A stretch of DNA of 64,000 nucleotides from Jilunia laotingensis (lineage in GTDB: Bacteria; Bacteroidota; Bacteroidia; Bacteroidales; Bacteroidaceae): positions 682,001-746,000 of the forward strand of contig NZ_JACRTF010000001.1 in assembly GCF_014385165.1 (NCBI RefSeq), written 5' to 3'. The position numbers were made by a program, and so were the translations under genes. Under the pieces are notes generated by a model. That model searched no databases. It was given only the letters and a program-made list of their open reading frames with translations, and was not told where the DNA came from. Shown piece after piece: positions 42,991-53,300 of the stretch (the first letter of the stretch is position 1; each line of letters begins with the position of its first letter).

Positions 42991-45900
42991 TTATTCCTTT
43001 TTCAACGCTTTATACATTATTTCCTGAATTTGTCCCCTGATATCCATCTGCATCAATTTGCGATTAGTGGCATCGGGATACGTCCGGTTACTAAGGAAAA
43101 CATATACCAATCCGTTATCGGGATCTACCCATGCACAAGTACCTGTAAAACCGGTATGACCGTAAACAGATGCCGGGGCAGAAGGAGCGCATGGACTTTT
43201 ATCCGGTGATTTGGCATCGGCATGGTCAAAGCCAAGTCCACGATGACTGATCTTAGAAACTTCTTTTGTAAACAGTTCACACGTTTCCCTGCCCAGATAC
43301 CTGTGTCCATTCAATTCACCACCGTTCAACAACATCTGATAGATTTGCGCCACTTCCCGTGCCGTAGAAAATAATCCGGCATTCCCCGAGACACCGCCTT
43401 GAAAAGCAGCAGATTCATCATGCACATATCCTTGAAGAGTACATTTCCGGAGAAAAGGATCTTTGGCAGATGGAACGATCTCATTTTTGGAAATACGTTG
43501 CAAGGGAAGATAAAGCGTACGCTCTAACCCCATCGGTTCATAAAATTCCCGTGCCAGATACTCATCCATCGGCACACCCGCCAACTGTTCGACAAGGAAA
43601 CGAAGCAAAATAAAACCGACATCACTATAACGATATTGCTTTGTATTCATCGGAGCCTTCACGATCTGTTCTTCAACGACTCTACGGAAGCTCCGGTTGA
43701 GCCAGAGACTATCACATACCTGCAACGTACAATCAGCCGTACGTACTTTAGAAGTCAGCCCTTTCAGAAAACGGAAATTCGGATTCGCCCACGTATTCAT
43801 ACCCAAACGCAATGAATGCACTGCATCACGCCGAGTTGTGAACAAACGTCCTTTATAACTGTCGGAATCAATGGCTTCGCGATAAAACACGATACCGGCA
43901 GGCAAACCGGCTTGATGAAAGAGTACTTCACGGATCGTAACATCTTTTTTATTCGTATTTCGTAACCAAGGCAGGTAGTCGGATAGCTTATCCGTCAGGT
44001 TGAAACGTCCGCGGTCATATAGCTTCATCAAGGCAAGCAACGTACCGGTTGTTTTAGAAAGAGAAGCAAGATCATAAAGATCGGTTGGCCGCACAGGAGC
44101 AGAACCTTTACCGGAATGGGTTCCATAAGAACGGTCGAACATGGTTTTACCCTCTTTCAAGACCACTACCTGACAGCCCGGATAAGCCCCTTCTTTGATT
44201 CCCGCTTTTGCCACAGAATCAATGCGCGCTAATATCGTAGAGGACATACCATACTCTTCGGGACGAAAATACAAGGGTGTCTGCGGAGAAATAGTCACAC
44301 CAGCACCCGTAGGGAATAAGCCTCCCAGACTAGCAGAAAGCCTTCCATCGGCCGTAGCACGGGCAAAAAGAATGTCCGCCACCTGACGTTGAACTTCCTG
44401 ACCTGCAGAATGTGCCAATATCACCGACCGGGCAGCTGCTACGGCACGCTGAATCTGCAGCATCATTTTGCCGGGAGTAAAAATAAGATAGACGGCCGGA
44501 GGCATTTTCTTATCCGCTGCCAGATCGGCAAAGAAACTTTGATAAGGAGCAAGCCGCTGTTCGGAGACAGCCACTATCACACGGGGATAACCCGCTAAAG
44601 AATCTCTTAAAGCCTTTTCTTGTGCTGCTGTCATCTCTTTACGAACACGAAAACGTACCAAAGGCGTATATTTCTCCAATTGAGTAGCCAATGCATCCGT
44701 TTCTCCCGGATCGCCTACTTCCAAAAGAGCCATAGAAGAGGCATTGGGAATCGTTTTTCCATCTCGTTTGCTAGGGTAAAGAGGCAGCACCTGGTCCTTA
44801 TTGTTCAAAACAGTAATTGCCGCAAGGTTCAAACGTCGGATAAGATCACGTGTCTGCGGAGTATTGATCCGGGTTCCTAATCCGGAAACCTGAATCACCG
44901 GTTTCCGCTTCAAGCCGAGGATATATTTATAAGTCAGTACTTTCCGGCACTTACGGTCGATTTCTTCCCGTGACAAATCTCCCTTTTCTATGGCTTCGAT
45001 AACTGCGGTAATTTCCGTCTTTAAATTGTGAGGGCTCAGCACCATATCATTGCCAGCTTTCAGAGCTTGCAAACAAACACTCTTATTACCCGAAACACCT
45101 TTCATGGCAAGGGCATCGGTAAAGATCAACCCTTTAAAAGCAAACTCTTCCGTCAATAATTTATATACGACATTGCGCGAAAGAGAGGAGGGCAACCCTC
45201 CTATCGGTTCAATGACGGGAACCTGCAGATGCCCCACCATCATTCCGCCCAGACCGGCACGAACCGCCTCTTTGAAAGGATATAGCTCCACACTGTCCAA
45301 TCGTTCCCGGCTAAAGGGCAACAAAGGTAATGCTTTATGGGAATCTACATCCGTATCACCATGACCGGGAAAATGCTTGCAGACAGACAGCACATGTCCC
45401 CCTTCCAATCCGGTGGCATAGGCAATCACTTTATCAGCTACACGCACAGGATCTTCACCAAAAGACCGGGTATTGATAACAGGATTCTTAGGATTGATGT
45501 TAACATCGGCAACAGGGGCGAAATTGACCTGCACGCCCAATTCACGGCATTGACGCGCCATCTCACGTCCATACTCATATATCAGGCGGTTGTCTTGAAT
45601 ACATCCCAACACCATATTCCGTGGAAAAACAGGTGTTCCCTTCAAACGCATAGCCAACCCCCATTCACCGTCAAACGTTATCATCAATGGCAGCCGTGCC
45701 ATACGCTGTGCCTGGTTCGTTAATGTAGCTTGTGTCTGCATTTTACCCCCTGAAAAAAGAAGGGCACCGACTTTATAGGTGTCTACCGCTTCCCGCAACA
45801 GGGCAAGATTGCGCTTCGTTTCTATCGGTGCAATCGTGTAGACGAAAAGTTGACCTACTTTTTCCTTCAAGCTAAGGCGGTTCATCACAGAGTCCACCCA

Positions 45901-46041
45901 TTGTTGGCAACAGGTATCCCGTTCGGCTTTATAAAGTAAAAGAGGAGTCACATCCGAAGGAGTGTTCACCGCCTCACAAACAGAAGGGAATATTCCGGAT
46001 AAAAGGATAACTAAAAGTAGAGTTAGAATACGTATTCTCAT
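42991..46041 (-). CDS. GH3 beta-N-acetylglucosaminidase fused to a class C-type serine hydrolase
   Basis: 1016 residues; signal peptide (to CEA). 50-400: GH3 N-acetylhexosaminidase with the NagZ-type loop KHFPGHGDTDVDSH (222-235) and nucleophile Asp309 (FTDALAM). About 400-600: GH3 C-terminal domain. About 610-1016: beta-lactamase/DD-peptidase fold with SLSK (S-x-x-K), YSD and HTG motifs. It could cut both the glycan and peptide/ester parts of peptidoglycan or muropeptides in the periplasm (inferred). Last gene of a four-gene operon; only two bases separate it from its paralogue. Confidence 0.92.
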   Translation of the reverse strand: MRIRILTLLLVILLSGIFPSVCEAVNTPSDVTPLLLYKAERDTCCQQWVDSVMNRLSLKEKVGQLFVYTIAPIETKRNLALLREAVDTYKVGALLFSGGKMQTQATLTNQAQRMARLPLMITFDGEWGLAMRLKGTPVFPRNMVLGCIQDNRLIYEYGREMARQCRELGVQVNFAPVADVNINPKNPVINTRSFGEDPVRVADKVIAYATGLEGGHVLSVCKHFPGHGDTDVDSHKALPLLPFSRERLDSVELYPFKEAVRAGLGGMMVGHLQVPVIEPIGGLPSSLSRNVVYKLLTEEFAFKGLIFTDALAMKGVSGNKSVCLQALKAGNDMVLSPHNLKTEITAVIEAIEKGDLSREEIDRKCRKVLTYKYILGLKRKPVIQVSGLGTRINTPQTRDLIRRLNLAAITVLNNKDQVLPLYPSKRDGKTIPNASSMALLEVGDPGETDALATQLEKYTPLVRFRVRKEMTAAQEKALRDSLAGYPRVIVAVSEQRLAPYQSFFADLAADKKMPPAVYLIFTPGKMMLQIQRAVAAARSVILAHSAGQEVQRQVADILFARATADGRLSASLGGLFPTGAGVTISPQTPLYFRPEEYGMSSTILARIDSVAKAGIKEGAYPGCQVVVLKEGKTMFDRSYGTHSGKGSAPVRPTDLYDLASLSKTTGTLLALMKLYDRGRFNLTDKLSDYLPWLRNTNKKDVTIREVLFHQAGLPAGIVFYREAIDSDSYKGRLFTTRRDAVHSLRLGMNTWANPNFRFLKGLTSKVRTADCTLQVCDSLWLNRSFRRVVEEQIVKAPMNTKQYRYSDVGFILLRFLVEQLAGVPMDEYLAREFYEPMGLERTLYLPLQRISKNEIVPSAKDPFLRKCTLQGYVHDESAAFQGGVSGNAGLFSTAREVAQIYQMLLNGGELNGHRYLGRETCELFTKEVSKISHRGLGFDHADAKSPDKSPCAPSAPASVYGHTGFTGTCAWVDPDNGLVYVFLSNRTYPDATNRKLMQMDIRGQIQEIMYKALKKE

Positions 46042-46043
46042 GC

Positions 46044-47933
46044 TTATTTTATTGAACTATATATTATGTTTTGTATAACCGGACAGATTTTCATGGCATT
46101 CAATTTACTATTCCATACATCGGGACAAAGGCGGTTACTGAGAAAGACATAAACCAACTTTTCTCCGGGATCAGCCCAGACACAAGTTCCCGTCCTTCCC
46201 GTGTGCCCAAATACCCGTACAGGAACATCTGGTGCGCAATTATTGGCCTTCGCATCTATCAAATCTGGTTTGTCAAAACCTAACCCACGATGGCTGACAG
46301 CAGATGTTTCAGTTGTGAACAACCTGACCGTATCTTCATTCAGATAACGTTGACCGTTCCATTCACCGCCATTTAACCACATTTGATAAACAGCGGCCAC
46401 TTCACTGGCGGTGGAGAACAAGCCGGCATTCCCTGAAATTCCCCCCATACAGGCGGCTGTTTCATCATGAACGTAACCACATATGTCCTGACGACGAAGA
46501 TAATCATTTGCCACCGTTGGCATTACTTCTGATTTGGGATACCTATTCAATGGCAGAAATAGTGTACGCTTCAAACCCATGGGTGTATAAAACTCTTTCT
46601 CAAGAAATTCATCCATCGGCTGTCCGGTAATGGCTTCAACCACTTGCTGTAGAATTACAAAACCGATCTCACTGTATACATATCGCTTTTGCCCCATCTC
46701 TGACCGGACAATCTTTTGCCGGATGGTATTTTTAAAACTTTCATTCAACCACATATCTTCTGCCATATGTAAGGTATAAACAGCTGTCTGTTCGGGTGAA
46801 ACCAATCCTTTCTTAAACTTGAAATCCGAACAGGCATACGTATATTCACCGATACGGGTATGATGCCATTCATCCACAAAACCTTGTGTGAAAGGTCCCG
46901 TCACCGTGTTATCATCAATCGCTTCCCTATAAAATCGAATGTAAGGCAGAAGGCCGGACTCATGCAATAGTAATTCACGGATAGTGATTTCTTTTTTATC
47001 GGACGCACGCAACCAAGGTAAAAATGTCGATACCTTGTCCGTTAGTTTCAACTTTCCCTGATCATATAGTTTCATTACAGCAAGCAAGGTAGCCGTTGTT
47101 TTGGTGACTGAGCCCAAATCGAACAAGTCCGTAGAACGTACCACCGTGCGATCTTCGTACGAATGTGTACCATAACAACGATTGTAAACGGGAATACCGT
47201 CTTTCAGCACTAACAACTGGCATCCAGGGTAAGCTTCGGCAACAATCCCTTCATTCACTACAGAATCAATGCGTTGAAGAACGTAGCCATCCATACCATG
47301 TTCTTCGGGTTGGGGAATAGGTTGCATGCCCGGAACTATATCGGTACCATCACCCGCGTGATACAAACCATGAACTGCAACCGGAAGTCTTCCTTGCGTA
47401 CCCGCTTTGGCAAAACAGACATCCGCCACTTGACGCTGTACTTCCTCTCGGGCAGTATTTGCCAGTACAACGGTTGCGGCACGATTCAACGCCCCCTTCA
47501 ATAAGCGTAATTTATCATAAGGAGTAAAGAAAACATAAACGATAGGCACTTTAAGTTTCAAATCGTTGAGAAAAGTAGACACTTTCCACATCCCATATCC
47601 GTCAACAGTCACACTGACTACTACCCTACTATAATTTTGCAGACCGCCAACGATCTGTTCCCACTCTGTTTCCGATGTTTTCTCTGTCAACCGAAAACAG
47701 GCAACAGGCTTTGGGTACTGGCTGAAACGAGCAATAAACGATTGATCCGATCCCTCACTTCCCACACTGAGAATAGCCATCGACTGATCTTCCGGCAAAG
47801 GCAATGTCCGGCAACCATTACGTAACACAACTACATCGCCTTCTTGCGAAGAAAGCAAATAAGGAACTTGTTGCGCCACCAGTACTTCCAATGTTCCCAA
47901 TAGCACAACAAGCAAAAATATCCCTTTTTTCAT
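46044..47933 (-). CDS. Serine hydrolase (class C fold), paralogue of the neighbouring fusion lacking its GH3 catalytic domain
   Basis: 629 residues; signal peptide (to VLVAQ). The N-terminal about 200 residues match the GH3 C-terminal part of the next gene (EEVQRQVADVCFAKAGTQGR against QEVQRQVADILFARATADGR), but no catalytic GH3 barrel precedes it. The C-terminal 400 residues are a beta-lactamase-type domain with SVTK, YSE and HTG. It is therefore a truncated duplicate that kept a signal peptide and an intact hydrolase. Hydrolytic target unknown; peptidoglycan peptide, D-amino ester or esterase activity is possible. Operon position third of four. Confidence 0.88.
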   Translation of the reverse strand: MKKGIFLLVVLLGTLEVLVAQQVPYLLSSQEGDVVVLRNGCRTLPLPEDQSMAILSVGSEGSDQSFIARFSQYPKPVACFRLTEKTSETEWEQIVGGLQNYSRVVVSVTVDGYGMWKVSTFLNDLKLKVPIVYVFFTPYDKLRLLKGALNRAATVVLANTAREEVQRQVADVCFAKAGTQGRLPVAVHGLYHAGDGTDIVPGMQPIPQPEEHGMDGYVLQRIDSVVNEGIVAEAYPGCQLLVLKDGIPVYNRCYGTHSYEDRTVVRSTDLFDLGSVTKTTATLLAVMKLYDQGKLKLTDKVSTFLPWLRASDKKEITIRELLLHESGLLPYIRFYREAIDDNTVTGPFTQGFVDEWHHTRIGEYTYACSDFKFKKGLVSPEQTAVYTLHMAEDMWLNESFKNTIRQKIVRSEMGQKRYVYSEIGFVILQQVVEAITGQPMDEFLEKEFYTPMGLKRTLFLPLNRYPKSEVMPTVANDYLRRQDICGYVHDETAACMGGISGNAGLFSTASEVAAVYQMWLNGGEWNGQRYLNEDTVRLFTTETSAVSHRGLGFDKPDLIDAKANNCAPDVPVRVFGHTGRTGTCVWADPGEKLVYVFLSNRLCPDVWNSKLNAMKICPVIQNIIYSSIK

Positions 47934-47951
47934 TCTTATTATTTCTCTGTT

Positions 47952-48785
47952 TTACTGTTCAAATGTCAAGTCTAGCTTTCCGACAAAAATACCGTTCTTT
48001 CCGGTATGAGAAACAGGCACGCTCTCTCCGTTCCTATTCAGAAAGACGACAGGCTCTTTCATAAACGTATGTGAATGCCCCCCTAAAACGACATCGACAT
48101 TACAGGTGCCACGCACTAAAATCTCATCTTCTGTAATACCTAAATGAGAGAGGCAAATTACCACATCGCAACCTTCCTCATCTTTCAGCTTAGCAGCCAC
48201 CTCGTTGGCTACCGTTACAGGATCAAGATAAGTAACTCCTTCGCACTTATCAGCCTGAACCAAACCTTCCAATTGCGCTCCCAATCCGAAAACACCGATC
48301 TTCAATCCATCACGTTCAATGGTAATGTATGGTTTCACCAATCCTTCAAGCACCGTACCTTTCACATCATAATTGGCACAAACAATCGGGAAATCAGCCT
48401 TTTTGAATAACCTGGCCATATTCTCCAGACCGAAATCAAACTCGTGGTTTCCAATAGTAGCCGCATCATACTTCATCAAGTTCAGCATTTCCATCTCAAC
48501 TTCACCTTTAAAAAGATTATAATAAGGTGTTCCCTGTGAGAAGTCCCCGCAATCGAAAACTAATGCATCTGGAGTTTCTTTCCTGAACTGATCGAGCAGA
48601 GTAGCGCGACGTACAAACCCACCCATACCGGCATATTTATCAGCGGCATGTTTATCAATCGGTTCGATACGGCTATGTGTATCGCTGGTTTGCAGCAATG
48701 TTAACTTTTTGGTTTGCTGAGCATACCCACAAAAGGAGATGCAGAGCAGAAACAACATGATTACTGATATCTTATTTTTTTTCAT
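47952..48785 (-). CDS. Periplasmic metallophosphoesterase half of a split 5'-nucleotidase
   Basis: 277 residues; signal peptide (to GYAQ). Metallophosphoesterase motifs TSDTHSRIEP, FDCGDFSQGTPY, GNHEFDFG and GGHSHTF supply the dinuclear metal site. This is the N-terminal domain of UshA-type nucleotidases; the substrate-binding C-terminal domain is encoded separately 18 bp upstream. Alone it lacks the nucleoside pocket, so the two products probably assemble. Possible role: periplasmic nucleotide or UDP-sugar salvage. Second gene of the operon. Confidence 0.88.
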   Translation of the reverse strand: MKKNKISVIMLFLLCISFCGYAQQTKKLTLLQTSDTHSRIEPIDKHAADKYAGMGGFVRRATLLDQFRKETPDALVFDCGDFSQGTPYYNLFKGEVEMEMLNLMKYDAATIGNHEFDFGLENMARLFKKADFPIVCANYDVKGTVLEGLVKPYITIERDGLKIGVFGLGAQLEGLVQADKCEGVTYLDPVTVANEVAAKLKDEEGCDVVICLSHLGITEDEILVRGTCNVDVVLGGHSHTFMKEPVVFLNRNGESVPVSHTGKNGIFVGKLDLTFEQ

Positions 48786-48803
48786 ATTCCTTTTCTCCTA
48801 CAG

Positions 48804-49571
48804 TCATTTAATGGTTATTCTGCCTTCCATACTTGAAGTAATCTTTTTGCCGGCCTTTGTCTGCTGTTCCACATAGTCCATGAACAGGCCACGCAAAGTA
48901 GCCTCCTCAGGACATATCCGTTTTTCTGCCTGTACCAAAGGCTTCATGCCGTCATTTCCGTCAGCAAGATAATCAATGGTAGCCACCGTATAGAGGTCCT
49001 CATCTTTTATTTCTTTCCCACCTACGGTGCCATTCAACAGTTTGCCATCACTTGTAATCTCCAAGTAAACTCCACTCACACCTTCTCCCTTACGGGCAGC
49101 AATGGCTGCAAAAAGTTCTTTTAGTATACTCCCTTTGACGGTGAGTACACAAAGCGAGTTTTCAAAAGGCAATATTTCATAGATGTTGCCACAAGTAATT
49201 TCACCTTCGGAGAGTATGTTTCGTAGCCCTCCCATATTTACCAATCCCATATCGGCTGGCTTGCCAAGGGTTTGTGCAGCAGCTCCCCGCAGGACATCCG
49301 CCACCAAATTGGACAATAAACTCTCGGGCGCACCGACTTTCATCGTCATTTCGCTCACTCCCACCACGCGGTACATCATACTGTCCACCGCTGCTTTATA
49401 AGGAGCCAGCAATGCTAAAGCATCTGCATCCGGTTGTGCATCCCATACAGAATCAATAATAATCATACTTCCCTCAATTTTCGTCAGTTTGTAAGGCGAT
49501 TGACAAGAAGAAAGTGTCAGAAGCACCGCCAAAGTTACTCCTGAAAAGAGTTTTGCATAAGTTTGTTTCAT
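48804..49571 (-). CDS. 5'-nucleotidase C-terminal domain lipoprotein (split partner)
   Basis: 255 residues; lipobox LSSC with Cys23. The 5'-nucleotidase C-terminal domain is clear: LVADVLRGAA, GLVNMGGLRNILSEGEIT (the N-x-GG-x-R substrate loop), IYEILPFENSLCVLTVKG and YTVATIDYLADGNDGM. It has no metallophosphoesterase domain of its own, and the lipid anchor would hold the pair in a membrane. First gene of the operon, with a promoter just upstream. In most bacteria the two domains are one polypeptide, with the catalytic half first; here the order of the genes is reversed. Confidence 0.88.
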   Translation of the reverse strand: MKQTYAKLFSGVTLAVLLTLSSCQSPYKLTKIEGSMIIIDSVWDAQPDADALALLAPYKAAVDSMMYRVVGVSEMTMKVGAPESLLSNLVADVLRGAAAQTLGKPADMGLVNMGGLRNILSEGEITCGNIYEILPFENSLCVLTVKGSILKELFAAIAARKGEGVSGVYLEITSDGKLLNGTVGGKEIKDEDLYTVATIDYLADGNDGMKPLVQAEKRICPEEATLRGLFMDYVEQQTKAGKKITSSMEGRITIK

Positions 49572-49593
49572 ATATTGTTTTTTTATTGTGCCA

Positions 49594-49627
49594 CAAATAT
49601 AAATAAAATAGTTGGTAGTGTGCCAAA
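49594..49627 (-). promoter_or_regulatory. Promoter of the nucleotidase-GH3 operon
   Basis: Minus strand TATATTTG (49594-49601) with TTTG at 49624-49627, 22 bases apart, slightly longer than the norm. It lies just upstream of ATG 49571 and overlaps the divergent rplS promoter. Confidence 0.5.
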
Positions 49628-49642
49628 AAAGTCGTTACTTTG
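49611..49642 (+). promoter_or_regulatory. Promoter of rplS
   Basis: GTTG (49611-49614), 20 bases, TTACTTTG (49635-49642), near-consensus. The predicted start leaves a leader of about 77 bases before the rplS ATG; the leader (49655-49700) may fold, but no known leader motif is recognised. Confidence 0.5.
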
Positions 49643-49725
49643 CACCGCTTTCGCGCAATCGCTGTCAGAAGAGGGTTGTCTGGTATGTTGCGTTGTAACG
49701 ATAAAACAATTTAATAATAACAACA

Positions 49726-50079
49726 ATGGATTTAATTAAAATTGCAGAAGAAGCATTTGCTACCGGAAAACAGCACCCAAGCTTCAAAGCAGGTGACACA
49801 GTAACCGTGGCATATCGTATCGTCGAGGGTAACAAAGAACGTGTACAGTTGTACCGTGGTGTAGTTATCAAAATTGCCGGTCATGGCGAAAAGAAACGTT
49901 TCACTGTACGTAAAATGTCAGGAACAATAGGTGTAGAAAGAATCTTCCCAATCGAATCACCAGCTATCGACAGCATCGAAGTGAACAAGGTAGGTAAAGT
50001 TCGTCGCGCTAAATTGTACTACTTGCGTAAACTTACCGGTAAGAAAGCCAGAATCAAAGAAAAAAGAGTTAACAGCTAA
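49726..50079 (+). CDS. rplS: 50S ribosomal protein L19
   Basis: 117 residues, full length, opening [20 protein letters not shown] with [37 protein letters not shown] and a basic tail KARIKEKR. Sits near the 30S-50S interface. Monocistronic between its own promoter and a terminator; in many bacteria it is linked to rpsP-rimM-trmD, which are absent here. Confidence 0.98.
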   Translation: MDLIKIAEEAFATGKQHPSFKAGDTVTVAYRIVEGNKERVQLYRGVVIKIAGHGEKKRFTVRKMSGTIGVERIFPIESPAIDSIEVNKVGKVRRAKLYYLRKLTGKKARIKEKRVNS

Positions 50080-50103
50080 CAACTGCAATCTCCTATTCGA
50101 AAT

Positions 50104-50141
50104 AAAAAAAGAGAAAACTCCATTAGGTTTTCTCTTTTTTT
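50104..50141 (+). terminator. Intrinsic terminator of rplS
   Basis: AAAAAAAGAGAAAAC (50104-50118) pairs perfectly with GTTTTCTCTTTTTTT (50127-50141), ending in T7. Works in both directions because both arms end in A/T runs. Confidence 0.88.
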
Positions 50142-50278
50142 ATCCCTTTCAACTGCCTCAATATATCATCTCCATATCCGTTGTTATTCGTTGCCAATTA
50201 ATTAATAAAATTTGAATCAAGATTAACGACCTTCCTCTTCACTACAGAAAAGCGTTGAAAACAAAGATAGTAGGTATA

Positions 50279-50323
50279 AAAGTTCTCTTTAATAGAACGG
50301 AGCATCCCATTAAAGAGAACTTT
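50279..50323 (-). terminator. Long hairpin downstream of the 1021-residue secreted protein gene
   Basis: AAAGTTCTCTTTAAT (50279-50293) and ATTAAAGAGAACTTT (50309-50323) form a perfect 15-bp stem with a 15-base loop. On the minus strand it lies about 52 bases after the stop and is followed by TTTATA. The 295-bp gap between rplS and this gene holds otherwise AT-rich sequence. Confidence 0.55.
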
Positions 50324-50374
50324 AAGATTACGAAATGATGTCGCTAACTAATCAGCGAAAAGTTATTGCAGAAA

Positions 50375-53300
50375 TTATCTTCTAATCAATATTTTATGAT
50401 TCTCAACAGAACCACCATTTTCGATTTTCAAAACATAGATACCTCCCGATAGATGAGCTACATTAATATTCTTCTCAGTAGTAGCAATTAGGATTTGTCC
50501 ATCAATCCCATACAAGGTAGCTTTAACGAACTCACCATTCAAATAAATACGATCAGAAACCGGGTCCATATATATGGAAATACCACTTTCTTTGTCTACA
50601 GCATCTAAAGATGTTAAAGAGGGAGAGTATTTCTCGGAAAGTTCCGATGTACGGCCATCCTCGTAATAAGCCCTGACTTCATAATAATCATTATCTTGCA
50701 TCGGATCATCTATAGTATATCTTGCAGGTAAGTACAATGACAAGTAGTTTACCCTTTCCCCATTACGATAGAGCGTATATGCAATAGGTTGCTCATCGCC
50801 CATTTCATCGGCTTCAACAGTGGACTCATTGGTGACATTTCCAATGATTTCCCAACAGCAATGTCCCTCCCGTTCTTTTCCTTCCATGGTAGCATAATAA
50901 TCAGAAAGTTTTTTCCACGTTACACCACCATCCTGTGAGTACAGGTCGCTCTTACCGGCTTTAAACAAATCACTTATCTGATAGCTAATTGGGATTTGCC
51001 GTTCATCATAATCGTATATTTTCAGCCCAATCTTCAAGTCTTTGCTGTCATCTATTTTCACCGGTTCATTCAAAATGACAGTGTTGAATGCATTGATTTC
51101 TATATCATCTATATTTTGCTCTCTGATCAATTTCCCGTTTTCAAAAACTACAATGGCAGCATGAGTATCTTTCGATTCTTCAATATTCGGATCGTGATTG
51201 ATAAAAGTAGTAACTGAGGTCAAATACTTATCTTTATATAAACTCAGGTCTCCCGGTTCGAATGAATTGGCAGCAATAAATATCTTTCCTTCATCCCCCA
51301 AAGCCTGTCTAACGACATCCACTTCATAATTGCTAACCGAATAGCCTATCTCATAAACATTGTTATCATTTTTCCAAGCCAAATTCAGTTTACCGTCTTT
51401 CTTCTCACCAATCAAACCGACAGGAGCTTCACATTCAAGTTCATTCCCTACTTTAAACAGATCAAAATAATAAGAATACATTGCCAACCCCTGTCCATGA
51501 ACCCTGAATCTGAGTTGGAACAGAGAACCTGCCACTTGCTTACTAATATCCAGATATTCATAAATCCAGTAACTTTCTTCATTTTTCTTTAGCAAATAAT
51601 CTTTCACAGAAGTCCATTCTCCTCCATACTTTGCCACCTCAACACTTAAAGTATCACTATTCAGTTCCAACCCCCTTCCATTCAAGAACAAGAAACGTTT
51701 TAGGAAAGATACATATACTTTATCTTGTTCTCTAGCATCCAAAAGGCGAGATTCTATAGCAGCAGAATAAGGAATATGGTCAAAATCAACACTTGTTGTC
51801 AATCCCGGTGTCCAACCTATACCCTGGAACATAGGCGCACCAAAGTTAACCTTCCACGGGTTGTTTCGCTGTGCGGTAACAGTCCAATAATTAGCAAGAA
51901 TAGACTGACTATCAAAATTATCGAACATAGGGATTTCGAAAGTAGAAGGCATACATATACTTACCGGATCAGCTCGCGGAGACTCGACTTCCGCACCCGA
52001 AATATTATTAAGATAAATGCAAGACACGCTATATAAACGTATTCCAGACTTTACTCCATCATGTAGATAAGTCATTTCAGTCTGATCAGCCGGTACGTTT
52101 GCAATTTTTTCTCCATCACAATAAATATTATAAGATTGAGGAGTAAAATCTGATGTTGCATTCTTTTTATTCCAAGCCACCGTTACTTTTTTCAAATCAG
52201 CTATCTTCACATGGATATTATCAACCTCCTCAGGAACCACGATCTGATTGTTATCCGTTTGGAGTACCCAAACTTTATATTCATTATTACCTAACAAGGT
52301 CTTTCCGTCTGATGATACAGCTATCGGAGTTGCATTCACTTTTTGTTCAAAATTAAAAGACAAAGGAATATCTATCCCAGAAGCACATAGATTTAGGAAA
52401 TATTCAAAATCAACCATTTGGGAAGATTGGTGTGATCGAAATACCGTTCGTGTATAACGCTGACTCCAAAAGCTTCCATATTTATAGGCCCCGAACATAT
52501 CTCCATTATCTGCAACTGCCGAAAATTCAAGTCCTGTCACATCTGCATACTCAGGCAATTTGATATATTTATCTTCCTTTACCATATAAATACCCGGAAC
52601 AGCTTCAGTGAACCGGAAAGCTACGTATTCACCATTCGAACTCACGCCATAAGCACCTCCCCGATTGTTATCCATATTATAAATTGTATCATCCGAACCT
52701 CCTTCATTACGTCCTTCGATTAAAATACATTCGCCATTTTTCCACACAGCGGCTACTTCTTTATTTTTAAACCAAACAGTACCCACTACAACTTTTCCAT
52801 CATCCGATACGGCAACTGCCTGTCCTCCCTTTGCTTCATCCGGCAAACTGAGATGTGCAAACTCCCACTTTTCTGTATTCTCATCATACCTCCACTGACA
52901 AGGAAAAGAAAAAGCAAAATTTTCCAAAGCAATGTATCCAACTACCGTTTTCGCATCATTGGAAAGAGCCATTGCAAAGCTACCGTCTTCAAAGTTAGTA
53001 AATTGAGACAGTTTATAATCACCTATACCTAAACTGGTAACTTTTCCATCTTTCCAGATAGCAGCGACATTTATTGGCAGCGTATAAGATCCTTCCCATT
53101 CCACTACAGTAATTTTATAGTCCTCATCTTTAAAAAAACCAGAAATCACCCGGTCATCTGTTACATCGGTGAATGATCCCGTTTTAGAAAAGTCCTCACT
53201 GTCTCCCTCAGTCAACCATGATATGGAACTCTCCTGAACATCCCATAAGAAACTTCTAAAACCAGTCATTCCATTCACCCCAAAGTCTTTTTGTGTCGGG

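Noticed and set aside
46044..47933. Pseudogene of the GH3 fusion
   Set aside because: The short paralogue has its own signal peptide, full hydrolase motifs and no frameshift, so it is a working gene by sequence.
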